The position numbers and the translations under genes are program-made. Under the pieces are notes generated by a model. The model saw only the letters and a program-made list of their open reading frames with translations, ran no database searches and was not told the DNA's origin. Positions 36,959 to 46,625 of a stretch of 64,000 nucleotides of DNA are shown here, piece by piece. Source of the stretch: Massilia forsythiae (GTDB lineage: Bacteria; Pseudomonadota; Gammaproteobacteria; Burkholderiales; Burkholderiaceae_D); NCBI RefSeq assembly GCF_012849555.1, contig NZ_CP051685.1, positions 2,728,001-2,792,000 on the forward strand, given 5' to 3'. Within the stretch, counting starts at the first letter, position 1. The number at the start of each line of letters is the position of its first letter.

Positions 36959-38983
36959 TCATTGGCCGCGCAGGAACAGCTTGTCGAGCGCGCCGATTTC
37001 CAGCTGTACCCAGGTCGGGCGGCCGTGGTTGCACTGGTCGGCGCGCTCGGTCGCTTCCATCTGGCGCAGCAGGGCGTTCATCTCGGGCGCGGCCAGGATG
37101 CGGTTGGCGCGCACCGCGGTGTGGCAGGCGAGGGTGCCGAGCAATTCGTTGCGGCGCTCGATCAGCACGCGCGAGCCGCCGTATTCGCGCACGTCGCGCA
37201 GCACGTCGCGCGCCAGGGTCTGGGCGTCGGCGTTCTTCAGCAGCACCGGCACTGCGCGCACCGCCAGCGTGGTCGGCGACAGCGCGGCGATGTCGAAGCC
37301 GAGCGCCGCCAGCGTCTCGCCGTGTTCCTGCACGGTGCCGACCTCGATCGCATCGGCGAAGAAGGTCACCGGGATCAGCATCTGCTGCACCGGCATGCGT
37401 TCGCCTTCGGCCTGGGCGTCCAGCGCGTTCTTCAATTGTTCGTACAGGATGCGTTCGTGGGCGGCGTGCATGTCGACCAAGACCAGGCCCTTGCGGTTTT
37501 GCGCCAGGATGTAGATGCCGTGCAGCTGGGCCAGCGCGAAGCCGAGCGGGAAATCGTCGTCGGAGGCCGGCTGGGTGGGCGCGGGCAGGCTGGCTTCGCG
37601 CACTTCCGGCGGACGCGCCGCCGTGGCGGCGCTGCCGGACGCGCCGGCGCCATCGGCCGCGGCGGCGCCGGAGGCGAACAGGGCGCCATAGTGCTCGGTG
37701 CGCTGGGGAACACCGCCGCTTTGCGCGTCCCAGCGGCTGCCGGGCGGGAACGGCGACGGCGAAAAAGTCGACGATGCCGGGGCGCCGAGCTGGGCGCCGA
37801 ACGAGGTCTGCTCGTGCGGGCGGCGCCAGGCGCTGCCGCTGCTGCCACCGCCTGAAGCGCTACCGCCGCCACCGGAGCCGCCGCTAATACCGCCACCGCC
37901 GAAGCCGCGTCCGAGCGCGCCGCCGGACGGTGCGATCTCGGCCGCGCTGACCGGCGCCGGCGCGCTGCCGTGGGCGGTGGCCGAGGTCTGCGCCAGCGCG
38001 CGCTGCACCGCGTGGAATACGAACTGGTGCACCGCGCGGCTGTCGCGGAAGCGCACTTCGATCTTCGACGGGTGCACGTTGACGTCGACCATCGCCGGAT
38101 CGAGTTCCAGCGCCAGCACGTAGGAGGGAAAGCGGTCGCCGTGCAGCACGTCCTCGTAGGCCGCCTTGACCGCGTGCACCAGCAGCTTGTCGCGCACGAA
38201 GCGGCCGTTCACATAGAAGTACTGGCTGTCGGCGCGCGCCTTGGACGCGGTCGGCAAGCCGGCGTAGCCGTGCAGGCGCAGCGGGCCGGCGGCCTCGTCC
38301 AGGTGCAGGCGCGCCTCGGCGAAATCGCCGCCCAGGATCTGGGCGCTGCGCTTGGCGGCCTCGCTGACGTTCCAGTGGTCGATGGTGCGGCCGTTGTGGG
38401 TCAGGCTGAACGACACGTCCGGCCGCGCCAGCGCGATGCGGCGCACGACTTCGGCGCAGTGGCCGTATTCGGTCTGCTCGGATTTCAGGAACTTGCGCCG
38501 CGCCGGCGTGTTGAAATACAGGTCCTGCACGTCGATCGTGGTGCCCTGCACGCCGGAGGAGGGCGACACCGTGCCCTGGTGCGAGCCGACGATCTCCCAG
38601 GCATGGGCGCCGCCGGCGGTGCGCGAGGTAATCGACACCGCCGCCACCGAGGCGATCGAGGCCAGCGCCTCGCCGCGGAAGCCGAGCGTATTGACGTTCT
38701 CGAGGTCGGTCAGCGAAGCGATTTTCGAGGTCGCATGGCGCGCCAGGGCCAGCGGCATCTCTTCGGGCGGGATGCCGCGGCCGTTGTCGGTGATGGCGAT
38801 GCGCTTGACGCCGCCTTCTTCCAGGCGGATCGTGACCTGGGTGGCGCCGGCATCCAGCGCATTCTCCAGCAACTCCTTCACCACCGCCGACGGCCGCTCG
38901 ACCACCTCGCCGGCGGCGATTTGCGAGATCAGCTGATCGGGCAGCTGCTGGATCGGACGATGGGTAAGTACCGGAGCGTTCAT
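36959..38983 (-). CDS. mutL: DNA mismatch repair protein MutL (endonuclease-type)
   Basis: 674 residues. The GHL ATPase domain is N-terminal ([27 protein letters not shown]). A Gly/Ser/Ala-rich linker covers roughly residues 345-450, and a C-terminal dimerisation domain follows. The latter contains [12 protein letters not shown], fitting the D-x-H-A-x2-E-x4-E metal-site pattern of nicking MutL proteins, plus [10 protein letters not shown] and CNHGRPTW. The ATG at 38983 starts the conserved [18 protein letters not shown]. The longer upstream frame runs into the repeat element and was rejected. Confidence 0.96.
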   Translation of the reverse strand: MNAPVLTHRPIQQLPDQLISQIAAGEVVERPSAVVKELLENALDAGATQVTIRLEEGGVKRIAITDNGRGIPPEEMPLALARHATSKIASLTDLENVNTLGFRGEALASIASVAAVSITSRTAGGAHAWEIVGSHQGTVSPSSGVQGTTIDVQDLYFNTPARRKFLKSEQTEYGHCAEVVRRIALARPDVSFSLTHNGRTIDHWNVSEAAKRSAQILGGDFAEARLHLDEAAGPLRLHGYAGLPTASKARADSQYFYVNGRFVRDKLLVHAVKAAYEDVLHGDRFPSYVLALELDPAMVDVNVHPSKIEVRFRDSRAVHQFVFHAVQRALAQTSATAHGSAPAPVSAAEIAPSGGALGRGFGGGGISGGSGGGGSASGGGSSGSAWRRPHEQTSFGAQLGAPASSTFSPSPFPPGSRWDAQSGGVPQRTEHYGALFASGAAAADGAGASGSAATAARPPEVREASLPAPTQPASDDDFPLGFALAQLHGIYILAQNRKGLVLVDMHAAHERILYEQLKNALDAQAEGERMPVQQMLIPVTFFADAIEVGTVQEHGETLAALGFDIAALSPTTLAVRAVPVLLKNADAQTLARDVLRDVREYGGSRVLIERRNELLGTLACHTAVRANRILAAPEMNALLRQMEATERADQCNHGRPTWVQLEIGALDKLFLRGQ

Positions 38984-39342
38984 CCGGCACATTATAGCCC
39001 GGCCTTTCCGCACCCACTGCGCTTGTTTGATTTTCCCCAAACCGGGGTCAGAGCCCGATTTTTGGCAATTTCCTTTGGGACCCTGCTTCAATTCGGGGTC
39101 AGAGCACAATTTGCTGACGATTCGGGGGCAGAGCAAAAGCCGCTGACACGCGTATGGTTGCCGCGGTACTGGGCCAGCCTACCTCGACGCCCTGGGAAAG
39201 CGGCGACTCGCTTGCACGCATACACTTACCTTTAAAAGTGCTCTGACCCCGAATGTCAGCTTTGAAGTGCTCTGACCCCGAATTGGGCTTTTGCTTGGGA
39301 GAAGTTGCCAAGAATCGGGCTCTGACCCCGGTTTGAAGGATG
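38984..39342. other. Intergenic region, 359 bp, between mutL and the cyclophilin gene
   Basis: Almost entirely occupied by the inverted-repeat element at 39039-39334, which lies 55 bp upstream of the mutL start codon and 8 bp before the cyclophilin stop codon. The mutL promoter must lie inside or beside the element. Confidence 0.7.
39039..39334. mobile_element. 296-bp element with 30-bp terminal inverted repeats (MITE/REP-like)
   Basis: The ends 39039-39068 and 39305-39334 are reverse complements at 29 of 30 positions (starting AAACCGGGGTCAGAGCCCG). Inside are further copies of the core CGGGGTCAGAGC: one forward at about 39090-39108, a degenerate forward copy at about 39119-39134, and two inverted copies (AAGTGCTCTGACCCCGAAT) at 39236-39254 and 39265-39283. 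It has no coding capacity. A related element lies at 55583-55868. Confidence 0.8.
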
Positions 39343-40272
39343 TCAGGGTTGTTCGCGGATGGGGATCGGGGCGGCGCACAGGTCGATGTGGCCGGCGGCG
39401 ACCTTGGTCCAGGGGCCGCCGCGGTTGCGCTGGGCGTCGAGCACGGCGCGGTAGGCGGCGCTGTCGGTGCGCATCACGTCGAACTTGCTGCGCTGTTCCG
39501 GCGGCAGGTCGGCGGCGACCTTGACCGTGCCGATGGCGACGTTCATTTCCGGCTTGTCGTAGAAGCCCATCGGCGCCGGTCCGCGCGGCAGGGCGGCCAG
39601 CTGCGGCATGCCGGCGATCACGCGGCCGACCACGGTGATGTTGCGGTCGAGATGGCGCGCGGGGCCGATCACGGCGTACAGCGAGGTGCCGCCGCCGCTG
39701 TCGGCGTCGTTGTCGCGGCCCACGCCGACCATGCCGTAGCAGTGCGCCAGCCAGGTCTCGCCGGTCTTCGGATCGCGTCCCACCGGGAAGCCGTTCGAGT
39801 GGCCGGCCTGGGGCGCGTAGCCGTCGCTGTCCGGCAGGCGGGTGAAATGGGTGTCGTTTTTGAGCGGGACCGTGAATTCGGCCTTGAGCGTCTTCTGCGC
39901 CTTCCCGACCGGGCGCGCATCGGGCTTGTCCTCGTTCGGATCGCCCCACTGCACCACCCAGTTGTCCTGCACGCGCACGATCGCCAGGCCGTCGAAATAA
40001 TGCTCGCGCACCAGCGCCTTGATATTCTGCACGTGCCTCGGAGCGAAGGTCGGCGCCAGTTCGATCACCACGCGTCCGGCCGCGGTGTCCATGTACAGCG
40101 TGTTGTCCGGATCGAGCGCACGCCAGTCGCCCGGCCTGGATGCCTTGACGATGTCCGCAACGCTGGGCTTGGGCGGCAATTCACCGGACTTGGTGGCGGC
40201 GACGGCGCCCGCCGCCAGGGCGGCGCATGCGCCCAGCAGTACTGCCTTGCAAATGATCCGGATTTCCTTCAT
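39343..40272 (-). CDS. Periplasmic cyclophilin-type peptidyl-prolyl cis-trans isomerase
   Basis: 309 residues. The signal peptide (residues ~1-26, [18 protein letters not shown]) is followed by a cyclophilin domain ([20 protein letters not shown], later [20 protein letters not shown]). The protein is longer than PpiA because of an extended loop and a C-terminal tail of about 60 residues. It should assist folding of exported proteins. It stands between the dedA promoter region and the repeat element. Confidence 0.88.
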   Translation of the reverse strand: MKEIRIICKAVLLGACAALAAGAVAATKSGELPPKPSVADIVKASRPGDWRALDPDNTLYMDTAAGRVVIELAPTFAPRHVQNIKALVREHYFDGLAIVRVQDNWVVQWGDPNEDKPDARPVGKAQKTLKAEFTVPLKNDTHFTRLPDSDGYAPQAGHSNGFPVGRDPKTGETWLAHCYGMVGVGRDNDADSGGGTSLYAVIGPARHLDRNITVVGRVIAGMPQLAALPRGPAPMGFYDKPEMNVAIGTVKVAADLPPEQRSKFDVMRTDSAAYRAVLDAQRNRGGPWTKVAAGHIDLCAAPIPIREQP

Positions 40273-40447
40273 GGGGGCTCTCCCTTGGCGTTGACAATAT
40301 TGAATGATGGATACATTCGATTGTAATCTGCCGCAGGACCGAAGGAAACTTCCAAGGGAGTGACGATTCTCTTCCTTAAGTTGCGCTCGGAAGGATTTTA
40401 TCGGGTCGGACTGGTGGTATCATGCGGCGCTACCATTTAGGACGATT

Positions 40448-41092
40448 ATGGATCTGATGCAATTTTTCGGCATGATACTTCATGTCGATAAAACCCTGGG
40501 CATGCTGCTGGCCCAGTACGGAATCTATGTGTATGCGGTGCTGTTTGCCATCGTGTTCTGCGAGACCGGTCTGGTCGTGCTGTTCTTCTTCCCGGGCGAC
40601 ACCCTGCTGTTCATCGCCGGCGCCTTCTGCGCCACCGGCGAAATGAGTTATCCGTTGCTGATGGCATTGCTCATCGCCGCCGCCGTCACCGGGAATACCC
40701 TGAATTACTATATCGGCGGGGCCATCGGCCATCGCGTGTTCACCCACGATTACCGCTGGCTGAACAAGGATGCGCTGCGCCGCACGCACGATTTCTTCGA
40801 AAAGCATGGCGGCAAGACCATCATCCTGGCGCGCTTCGTGCCGGTGGTGCGTACCTTCGCGCCGTTCGTGGCGGGTATTTCGGACATGACCCATGCCCGC
40901 TTCCAGATGTACAACATCACCGGCGCCGTGCTGTGGGTGGCGGGCCTGGTGACTGCCGGTTACTTCTTCGGCAACATCCCGGTGGTGCGCGACCATCTCA
41001 CCGCGATCGTCCTGGTCGGCGTCGGCGCTGCCGTGGTGCCGCTGGCATTGGGCGGCATCTACAAGGTCGGACGCCGCATGCTCAGCCGCTGA
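40448..41092 (+). CDS. DedA family membrane protein
   Basis: 214 residues with about five hydrophobic segments. DedA signatures are present: ETGLVVLFFFPGDTLLF, GNTLNYYIGGAIG, FFEKHGGKTIILARFVPVVR and FAPFVAGISDM. DedA proteins are proposed undecaprenyl phosphate or phospholipid flippases needed for proton-motive force and envelope integrity. Divergent from the cyclophilin gene. Confidence 0.93.
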   Translation: MDLMQFFGMILHVDKTLGMLLAQYGIYVYAVLFAIVFCETGLVVLFFFPGDTLLFIAGAFCATGEMSYPLLMALLIAAAVTGNTLNYYIGGAIGHRVFTHDYRWLNKDALRRTHDFFEKHGGKTIILARFVPVVRTFAPFVAGISDMTHARFQMYNITGAVLWVAGLVTAGYFFGNIPVVRDHLTAIVLVGVGAAVVPLALGGIYKVGRRMLSR

Positions 41093-41113
41093 GCCGGTAT
41101 CTTGCCCGTTTGC

Positions 41114-41138
41114 CAGCGCGCCGCACGACGGCGCGCTG
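41114..41138 (+). terminator. Putative hairpin terminator after the dedA gene
   Basis: Perfect 10-bp stem CAGCGCGCCG / CGGCGCGCTG with loop CACGA, 21 bases after the stop. No T run of more than three follows, so termination strength is uncertain. Confidence 0.5.
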
Positions 41139-41256
41139 TGCATTTACGCGGCCGATGCGAGGGCGATACGATCCGGCAAAATCGGAACTTGCACACCCTC
41201 AAGTTTACTTGCGGTAACGCCGTTAAAGCAGGGGAGTGCTTGAATACTGGAATCCC

Positions 41257-42327
41257 ATGCGTAACCTGATCGCCCTGTTCGCTTGCTGCTGCGTCGTCCT
41301 GAGCGCAAGCGCGAACGATCCCGCCGCCGCGGCCAAGCTCGCGGCCTCCCTGTCGAAACCCGCTTCCGCGTCGATCCCGTCCGGCGCCGCCAAGACCGCC
41401 GCGCAGACGAAGAAACCCGAACCCGCCGCAGCCGCCGCACCGGCTGCCTCGAGCGACAAGGAAGACGATGCCGAAGTCGCCCTGTCGGCCAAGATCGCCG
41501 AGCGCCTGGCCGAACTGCGCGAACGCCAGCAGAGCCGCGCCGCCGCCGCCGTGCGCGCCAAGAAGGTAGCCGAGGTCAAGCGCAGGCAGGAAGAGCAGGC
41601 CAGCGCCGCCGCCGCCATCGCCGCCGCCACCCTGGCCAGCGCACCCAGGCGCGGCACCGCCTGGTCCTACGAGGGCGAACTGGGTCCGGCCAACTGGTCG
41701 AAGATCAACGATGGCTGGGCCAAGTGCGGCAGCGGCAACCGCCAGTCGCCGATTGACCTGCGCGACGGCATCAAGGTGAACCTGGAACAGATCAGCTTCG
41801 ACTACCACCCGTCCTCGTTCAACGAGGTCAACAACGGCCACACGATCCAGGTGGCCGTGGGCAGCGGCAATTTCATTACGGTCGGCAACCAGACCTATGA
41901 ATTGGAACAGTTCCACTTCCACCGTCCGTCCGAAGAAAAGATCAACGGCAAAGGCACGGAAATGGTCATGCACCTGGTGCACCGCAGCGCCGAGGGCAAG
42001 ATCGCGATCGTCGCCGTGCTGCTCGAGCGCGGCCAGCCGCATCCGCTGATGCAGACCATCTGGGACAACCTGCCGCTGGAAAAATTCGAGACGGTATCCC
42101 CATCGATCGTGATCGACCCCAAGGATGCGCTGCCGGCCAAGCGCGAATACTTCACCTACATGGGCTCGCTGAGCGAACCGCCCTGCACCGAAGGCGTGCT
42201 GTACCTGGTGTTCAAGCAGCCGATGCAGGCGTCGCCGGCCCAGATGGCGCTGTTCTCGCGCCTGTATCCGCTGAATGCGCGGCCGGTGCAGCCGAGCGCG
42301 GGACGCATGATCAAGGAATCGAACTAA
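41257..42327 (+). CDS. Alpha-class carbonic anhydrase with extended N-terminal region
   Basis: 356 residues. The signal peptide (MRNLIALFACCCVVLSASA) is followed by about 110 residues of Ala/Lys-rich sequence with a predicted helical, coiled-coil-like section (KIAERLAELRERQ...KKVAEVKRRQEEQ). The alpha-carbonic anhydrase domain then begins WSYEGELGPANWSKI and shows NRQSPIDL, zinc ligands in FHFHRPSE and MVMHLVH, and SEPPCTEGVLY. Catalyses CO2 hydration in the periplasm. The start at 41257 was chosen for the signal peptide. The long pre-domain is unusual for the family. Confidence 0.92.
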   Translation: MRNLIALFACCCVVLSASANDPAAAAKLAASLSKPASASIPSGAAKTAAQTKKPEPAAAAAPAASSDKEDDAEVALSAKIAERLAELRERQQSRAAAAVRAKKVAEVKRRQEEQASAAAAIAAATLASAPRRGTAWSYEGELGPANWSKINDGWAKCGSGNRQSPIDLRDGIKVNLEQISFDYHPSSFNEVNNGHTIQVAVGSGNFITVGNQTYELEQFHFHRPSEEKINGKGTEMVMHLVHRSAEGKIAIVAVLLERGQPHPLMQTIWDNLPLEKFETVSPSIVIDPKDALPAKREYFTYMGSLSEPPCTEGVLYLVFKQPMQASPAQMALFSRLYPLNARPVQPSAGRMIKESN

Positions 42328-42346
42328 GCGCCTTTCGAATTGATTG

Positions 42347-43327
42347 TCAGGCGGCCGACACCTGCACGTGGTGCTCGCCGCGCCAGCTGCCGCCCGGCTC
42401 CAGCGTCTGCGGCGCCAGCAGCGCCGGTTCGATGCAGACGAAGCGGCGGTATTCCTCGTCTTCCATGTCGGCCAGGGCGGCGCTGTCGACCGCGCCCGGA
42501 TTCCATACCACCGCGTCGGTGAAGCCGCTCTGGCGCAGCGTCAGCTTGTCGGCGCCGGTGTCGAAGCCGATGGTGTCGCCGACGCGCTCGAAGATCTGGT
42601 CCAGCTTGTCGGTGATCGCCACGGTCTCGGCCTGCACGCCGTCGATGCGCACCGCTTCCACGTCCTCGACCAGGTAATAGGTGTGCAGCGCCGCCGCGAA
42701 CGGGAAGGCTGCGGTGCCGGTGTTGCGCACTTCGAGCGCCAGCGTCAGCGCGCGCGCGCGTATCGTCACGTGCAGCTTGAGTTCGAACGGATGCGGCCAG
42801 GCGCTCGCCAGCTGCGGCGCCAGGTCTTCGCGGCTCAGCACCAAGGTGGCGCAGGCGGCGCCATCCTGTTCGCTGCTGTCGGCCACGCGCCAGGTGCTGA
42901 CGCGCGCGAAGCCGTGGCGCATGCCGTCGCCGCGTTCGGCAAACTGGGGAAAGATCACCGGCACGCCGCCGCGGATCGCGCGCGCGCCGTCGCGCGCCGA
43001 CAGGCTGCTGACGAACAGGCGCTCCTGGCCGGCGGTGCCGCCGGCGTTGGCGACGGGTGTGACGTTATCGCCGCTGCCGACCATCATCGGGTCGCCCGGT
43101 GCGGGCGCGGCCGCGACGGCGCCAACCTGGCCGGCAGGCGCAGCCGACCCGGCGCCGGGGCCATCCGCCGCTACGCCGGGCGTCGCTACGCCGGGCGTGG
43201 CACCGCCCGGCGCATCCTTCCACGACACCAGGTGGGCGCCATACAGGGTGATGATCGCTTCGGCGCCGTCCGGTGCCTGAAGTTTTAGAGCGGGCAATTG
43301 CCCGAATTCGATATTGGTCGCGCTCAC
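42347..43327 (-). CDS. D-hexose-6-phosphate mutarotase (YeaD-like aldose epimerase) with internal low-complexity insertion
   Basis: 326 residues from a GTG at 43327, which is preceded by GAGGAGG with ideal spacing; the alternative ATG at 43363 would add 12 Ser/Glu-rich residues. The galactose mutarotase fold is shown by ITLYGAHLVSWK, GGVPVIFPQF, RHGFARVSTW, ALHTYYLVEDV (His) and FVCIEPALL. Between the first and second blocks sits a ~60-residue insertion rich in Pro, Gly, Ala and Thr (repeated ATPGV), absent from typical family members. It converges on the carbonic anhydrase gene. Confidence 0.85.
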   Translation of the reverse strand: MSATNIEFGQLPALKLQAPDGAEAIITLYGAHLVSWKDAPGGATPGVATPGVAADGPGAGSAAPAGQVGAVAAAPAPGDPMMVGSGDNVTPVANAGGTAGQERLFVSSLSARDGARAIRGGVPVIFPQFAERGDGMRHGFARVSTWRVADSSEQDGAACATLVLSREDLAPQLASAWPHPFELKLHVTIRARALTLALEVRNTGTAAFPFAAALHTYYLVEDVEAVRIDGVQAETVAITDKLDQIFERVGDTIGFDTGADKLTLRQSGFTDAVVWNPGAVDSAALADMEDEEYRRFVCIEPALLAPQTLEPGGSWRGEHHVQVSAA

Positions 43328-43458
43328 GAAATCCTCCTCAGCAGAAGATGACGATTTTGCCATGACCTTCGATCGCCTACCAGATCGGGCTCCAGGCGTG
43401 CGCCGGACCGTGCGAGCGCCATGGCGCGCCGCACGCCGGCACGCGCCGGCGGCCCGGC

Positions 43459-44922
43459 TCACGCCGTGCGGCTCTTGGCCAGCGGCGGGTTGTAGGCGAA
43501 GTAGCGCTTGATGCCCTTGGTGATGGCGTCGGCCAGCTGGTTCTGGTAGGCGTCGTCGCGCAAGCGCGCTTCTTCCTCGGGGTTCGAGATGAACGCGGTC
43601 TCGACCAGGATCGACGGGATGTCGGGCGCCTTCAGCACCGCGAAGCCGGCCTGCTCGACCGAACCCTTGTGCAGCCGGTTGATGCCGCCGATCTCGGACA
43701 GCACCGCCTTGCCCAGCTTCAGGCTGTCGCTGATCTGGGCGGTGGTGGACAGGTCGAACAGCACGCTGGCCAGTTCCTTGTCGTGGCTGCCGAAGTTGAC
43801 GCCGCCGATCAGGTCGGCCTTGTTCTGGTCGGTGGCCAGCCAGCGCGCCGCGCTCGAGCTGGCGCCTTTTTCGGACAACACGAACACCGACGAGCCGCGC
43901 GCGCTCGGCTGGATGAAGGCATCGGCGTGGATCGAGACGAACAGGTCGGCCTGCACCTTCCTCGCTTTTTCCACGCGCTGGCCGAGCGGCACGAAGAAGT
44001 CGGCGTCGCGGGTCAGCATCACGCGCATGTTGGGCAGCGATTCGAGCTTGCCCTTCAGGCGCTTGGCGATTTCCAGGACGATGTCCTTCTCGTGCGCGCC
44101 GGTGGCGCCGGTGGCGCCCGGGTCCTCGCCGCCGTGGCCGGGGTCGAGCGCGATGGTGATCATGCGCGTCACCTTCGATCCGCCCGGCAGCGCCTTCGCC
44201 TGCGCCTGGGCTTGTGCCTGCACCTGGGCCTGCAGCGTGGGCGAGGGCAGCGTCGGCGTGGTCGGCAGCGGCTGGGCGGGCGTGGTGCCGGCGCGCGCGG
44301 CGTCGGCTTCCAGTTTGGCGACCGGCGCTGGCGCCACTTGCCCCACGGTCGGCGTGCCCGGCTGGGCCGGCGGCAGCGGCGTGGCGGCGGCCACCTCGGC
44401 CTGGCTCCATTTTTCCTGGGCGATCATGGTGGTCAGCGGATCGACCGGATGCAGCGGATACAGGTCGAAGATCAGGCGGTTGCGGTAGCCGGCCACCGGC
44501 GGCGCCGTAAACACCTGCGGACGCACGGTTTCCTTCAGGTCGAACACCAGGCGCACCACGTTGGGCCGGTTCTGGCCGACGCGCACGTGCTTGATGTAGG
44601 GATCGTTCGATTCCACCTTCGCCACCAGGCTTTTCAGGGTCTCGTTGAGTGCCAGGCCCTCGATGTCCACCACCATGCGCGGCGGATCGGCCACCATGAA
44701 GTGCGTGGCCTTCAAGACGCTGTCGTTTTCCAGCGTGACGCGGGTGTACTCGTCGGCCGGCCAGACGCGCACCGCCATGATCTGGGCGGCGCCGGCGGGG
44801 AGGGGGACGAGGGCGGGCGCGACGACGGACAGCAGCAGCGTGCCGCCGGTTTTGAGCGCCGTGCGGCGCCGCGGCGAACCGGGAATCAGGGAATCGGAGG
44901 GTAGTGCAGGCTTTCGAGGCAT
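43459..44922 (-). CDS. amiC: N-acetylmuramoyl-L-alanine amidase (AmiC type)
   Basis: 487 residues. A twin-arginine-like leader (SPRRRTALKTGGTLLLS) implies Tat export. An AMIN domain for septal targeting spans about residues 50-150, followed by a Pro/Gln/Ala-rich linker (185-240, with repeated QAQ) and an Amidase_3 zinc domain with ALDPGHGGEDPG, Glu in HEKDIVLEIAK, SIHADAF and VETAFISNPEEE. Cleaves septal peptidoglycan during daughter-cell separation. The start overlaps the 3' end of tsaE by 37 bases. Confidence 0.95.
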   Translation of the reverse strand: MPRKPALPSDSLIPGSPRRRTALKTGGTLLLSVVAPALVPLPAGAAQIMAVRVWPADEYTRVTLENDSVLKATHFMVADPPRMVVDIEGLALNETLKSLVAKVESNDPYIKHVRVGQNRPNVVRLVFDLKETVRPQVFTAPPVAGYRNRLIFDLYPLHPVDPLTTMIAQEKWSQAEVAAATPLPPAQPGTPTVGQVAPAPVAKLEADAARAGTTPAQPLPTTPTLPSPTLQAQVQAQAQAQAKALPGGSKVTRMITIALDPGHGGEDPGATGATGAHEKDIVLEIAKRLKGKLESLPNMRVMLTRDADFFVPLGQRVEKARKVQADLFVSIHADAFIQPSARGSSVFVLSEKGASSSAARWLATDQNKADLIGGVNFGSHDKELASVLFDLSTTAQISDSLKLGKAVLSEIGGINRLHKGSVEQAGFAVLKAPDIPSILVETAFISNPEEEARLRDDAYQNQLADAITKGIKRYFAYNPPLAKSRTA

Positions 44923-45383
44923 AGCAGGCCCAAGTCGGACAACGCCTGCAATTCTACCTCACGGCCGGGACCGCTGACGTCCAGCACCACATTCACGTCG
45001 GGCGGCGGCAACACCGGTTCGCCCTTTTCCGGCCACTCGACGATGCAGATGTTGTCGCCGTTGAAATCCTCGCGGAAGCCCGCATCCAGGAATTCCTCGG
45101 GGCTGGACATGCGGTACAGGTCGTAGTGGATCACCTCGACCTGCCGTCCGCCCAGCACGATGCGGTAGGGTTCGGACAGCGTGTAGGTCGGGCTCTTGAC
45201 CGCGCCGACATGGCCGGCCGCTTGCAGCAGGGCGCGCGTGAGGGCGGTCTTGCCGGCGCCGAGGTCGCCGTGCAGGTAGATCACCAGGCCGGGCCGCAGC
45301 GCGCGCGCCAGGGCGCCGCCCAAGTCCCGGGTGGCGGATTCGTCGGGAAGATAAGCCTTGAATTGGCGCCGTGCTGCTTGCAT
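44886..45383 (-). CDS. tsaE: tRNA threonylcarbamoyladenosine biosynthesis ATPase TsaE
   Basis: 165 residues. Walker A HGDLGAGKTALTRAL is at about residues 37-51, followed by VKSPTYTLSEPY, the HYDLYRM switch and IVEWPEKGE. It supports the TsaB-TsaD complex that makes t6A37 in ANN-reading tRNAs. The start at 45383 was chosen because similarity begins a few residues later; the upstream frame extension would read through the queG promoter. Overlaps amiC, as in the common tsaE-amiB/C arrangement. Confidence 0.95.
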   Translation of the reverse strand: MQAARRQFKAYLPDESATRDLGGALARALRPGLVIYLHGDLGAGKTALTRALLQAAGHVGAVKSPTYTLSEPYRIVLGGRQVEVIHYDLYRMSSPEEFLDAGFREDFNGDNICIVEWPEKGEPVLPPPDVNVVLDVSGPGREVELQALSDLGLLCLESLHYPPIP

Positions 45384-45507
45384 CGTTCGTGTTTCCGTCG
45401 TTGCGTGAATGTTGTCGTATGCGCCGTCGTGGCCGGTGCCGGCGCAGCGCCGCCGACAGTGCGGGCGCCGCATCGCATAGAATAGCGTGCTTCGCCCTCT
45501 GCCCGCC

Positions 45508-46623
45508 ATGTCCCCAGCCCAGCCGACCCCGTCCGACACCGCCGACCTGCCCGCGCTGGCGCGCGCCATCAAGGCATGGGGCGCCGAACTCGGCTTTGCC
45601 GACGTGCGCATCGCGGACATCGACCTGGCGCATGCCGAGGCCGGCCTGCAGGCCTGGCTGGACGCCGGCCACCACGGCGAGATGGATTATATGGCAAGCC
45701 ACGGCATGAAGCGTGCCCGGCCCGCCGAACTGGTGCCGGGCACGGTGCGCGTGATCAGCGCGCGCATGGATTACCTGCCGCAGGACACGCAAGCCGACTG
45801 GCGCGCGCGCGAACGCCTGCGCCAGCAAGACCCGCAGGCGGCCGTGGTCTCGGTGTATGCGCGCGGGCGCGACTACCACAAGGTGCTCAGGAACCGCCTG
45901 CAGCAGCTGGCCGAGCGCATCCGCACCGCCATCGGCGACTACGGCTACCGCGTGTTCACCGATTCGGCCCCGGTGATGGAATTGCCGCTGGCGCAAAAGG
46001 CGGGGCTGGGCTGGCGCGGCAAGCACACGCTGCTGCTGTCGCGCGAGGCCGGTTCGACCTTCTTCATCGGCGAGATCCTGGTGGACGTGCCGCTGCCGGT
46101 CGACCAGTCCACCGGTGCCCACTGCGGACAGTGCCAGGCCTGCATCGGCGCCTGCCCGACCGGTGCCATCCTGGCGCCGGGGCGGCTGGATGCGCGCCGC
46201 TGCATTTCCTACCTGACGATCGAGCTGAAGGGCAGCATCCCGGAAGAATTCCGGGCGCTGATCGGCAACCGCATCTACGGTTGCGACGACTGCCAGCTGG
46301 CCTGCCCGTGGAACAAGTTCGCCCAGCGCGCGCAGCTGCCCGATTTTGACGAACGCAACGGCCTGGGCGAGGCGGGGCTGGTGGAATTGTTCGGCTGGGA
46401 AGAGGAAGAGTTCAACCGCCGCATGGAGGGCAGTCCGATCCGGCGCATCGGCCACGAGCGCTGGCTGCGCAACCTGGCGGTCGGCCTGGGCAATGCGGCG
46501 GACCGGGCGCGCGGCGATGCGCGCATCGTGGCCGCCCTGCGCGCGCGCGCCGCGCACCCTTCACCGATGGTGCGCGAGCACGTGGCCTGGGCGCTGGCGC
46601 GCCGCGAGCCGCCGCAGCACTGA
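45508..46623 (+). CDS. queG: Epoxyqueuosine reductase
   Basis: 371 residues, performing the last step of queuosine synthesis with cobalamin and two [4Fe-4S] clusters. Cluster ligands are visible in CGQCQACIGACPTGAI and CDDCQLACPWNK, and the N-terminal cobalamin/substrate domain and C-terminal HEAT-like repeats are present. An in-frame GTG at 45487 would add seven residues; the ATG at 45508 was preferred. Divergent from tsaE. Confidence 0.95.
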   Translation: MSPAQPTPSDTADLPALARAIKAWGAELGFADVRIADIDLAHAEAGLQAWLDAGHHGEMDYMASHGMKRARPAELVPGTVRVISARMDYLPQDTQADWRARERLRQQDPQAAVVSVYARGRDYHKVLRNRLQQLAERIRTAIGDYGYRVFTDSAPVMELPLAQKAGLGWRGKHTLLLSREAGSTFFIGEILVDVPLPVDQSTGAHCGQCQACIGACPTGAILAPGRLDARRCISYLTIELKGSIPEEFRALIGNRIYGCDDCQLACPWNKFAQRAQLPDFDERNGLGEAGLVELFGWEEEEFNRRMEGSPIRRIGHERWLRNLAVGLGNAADRARGDARIVAALRARAAHPSPMVREHVAWALARREPPQH

Positions 46624-46625
46624 GG

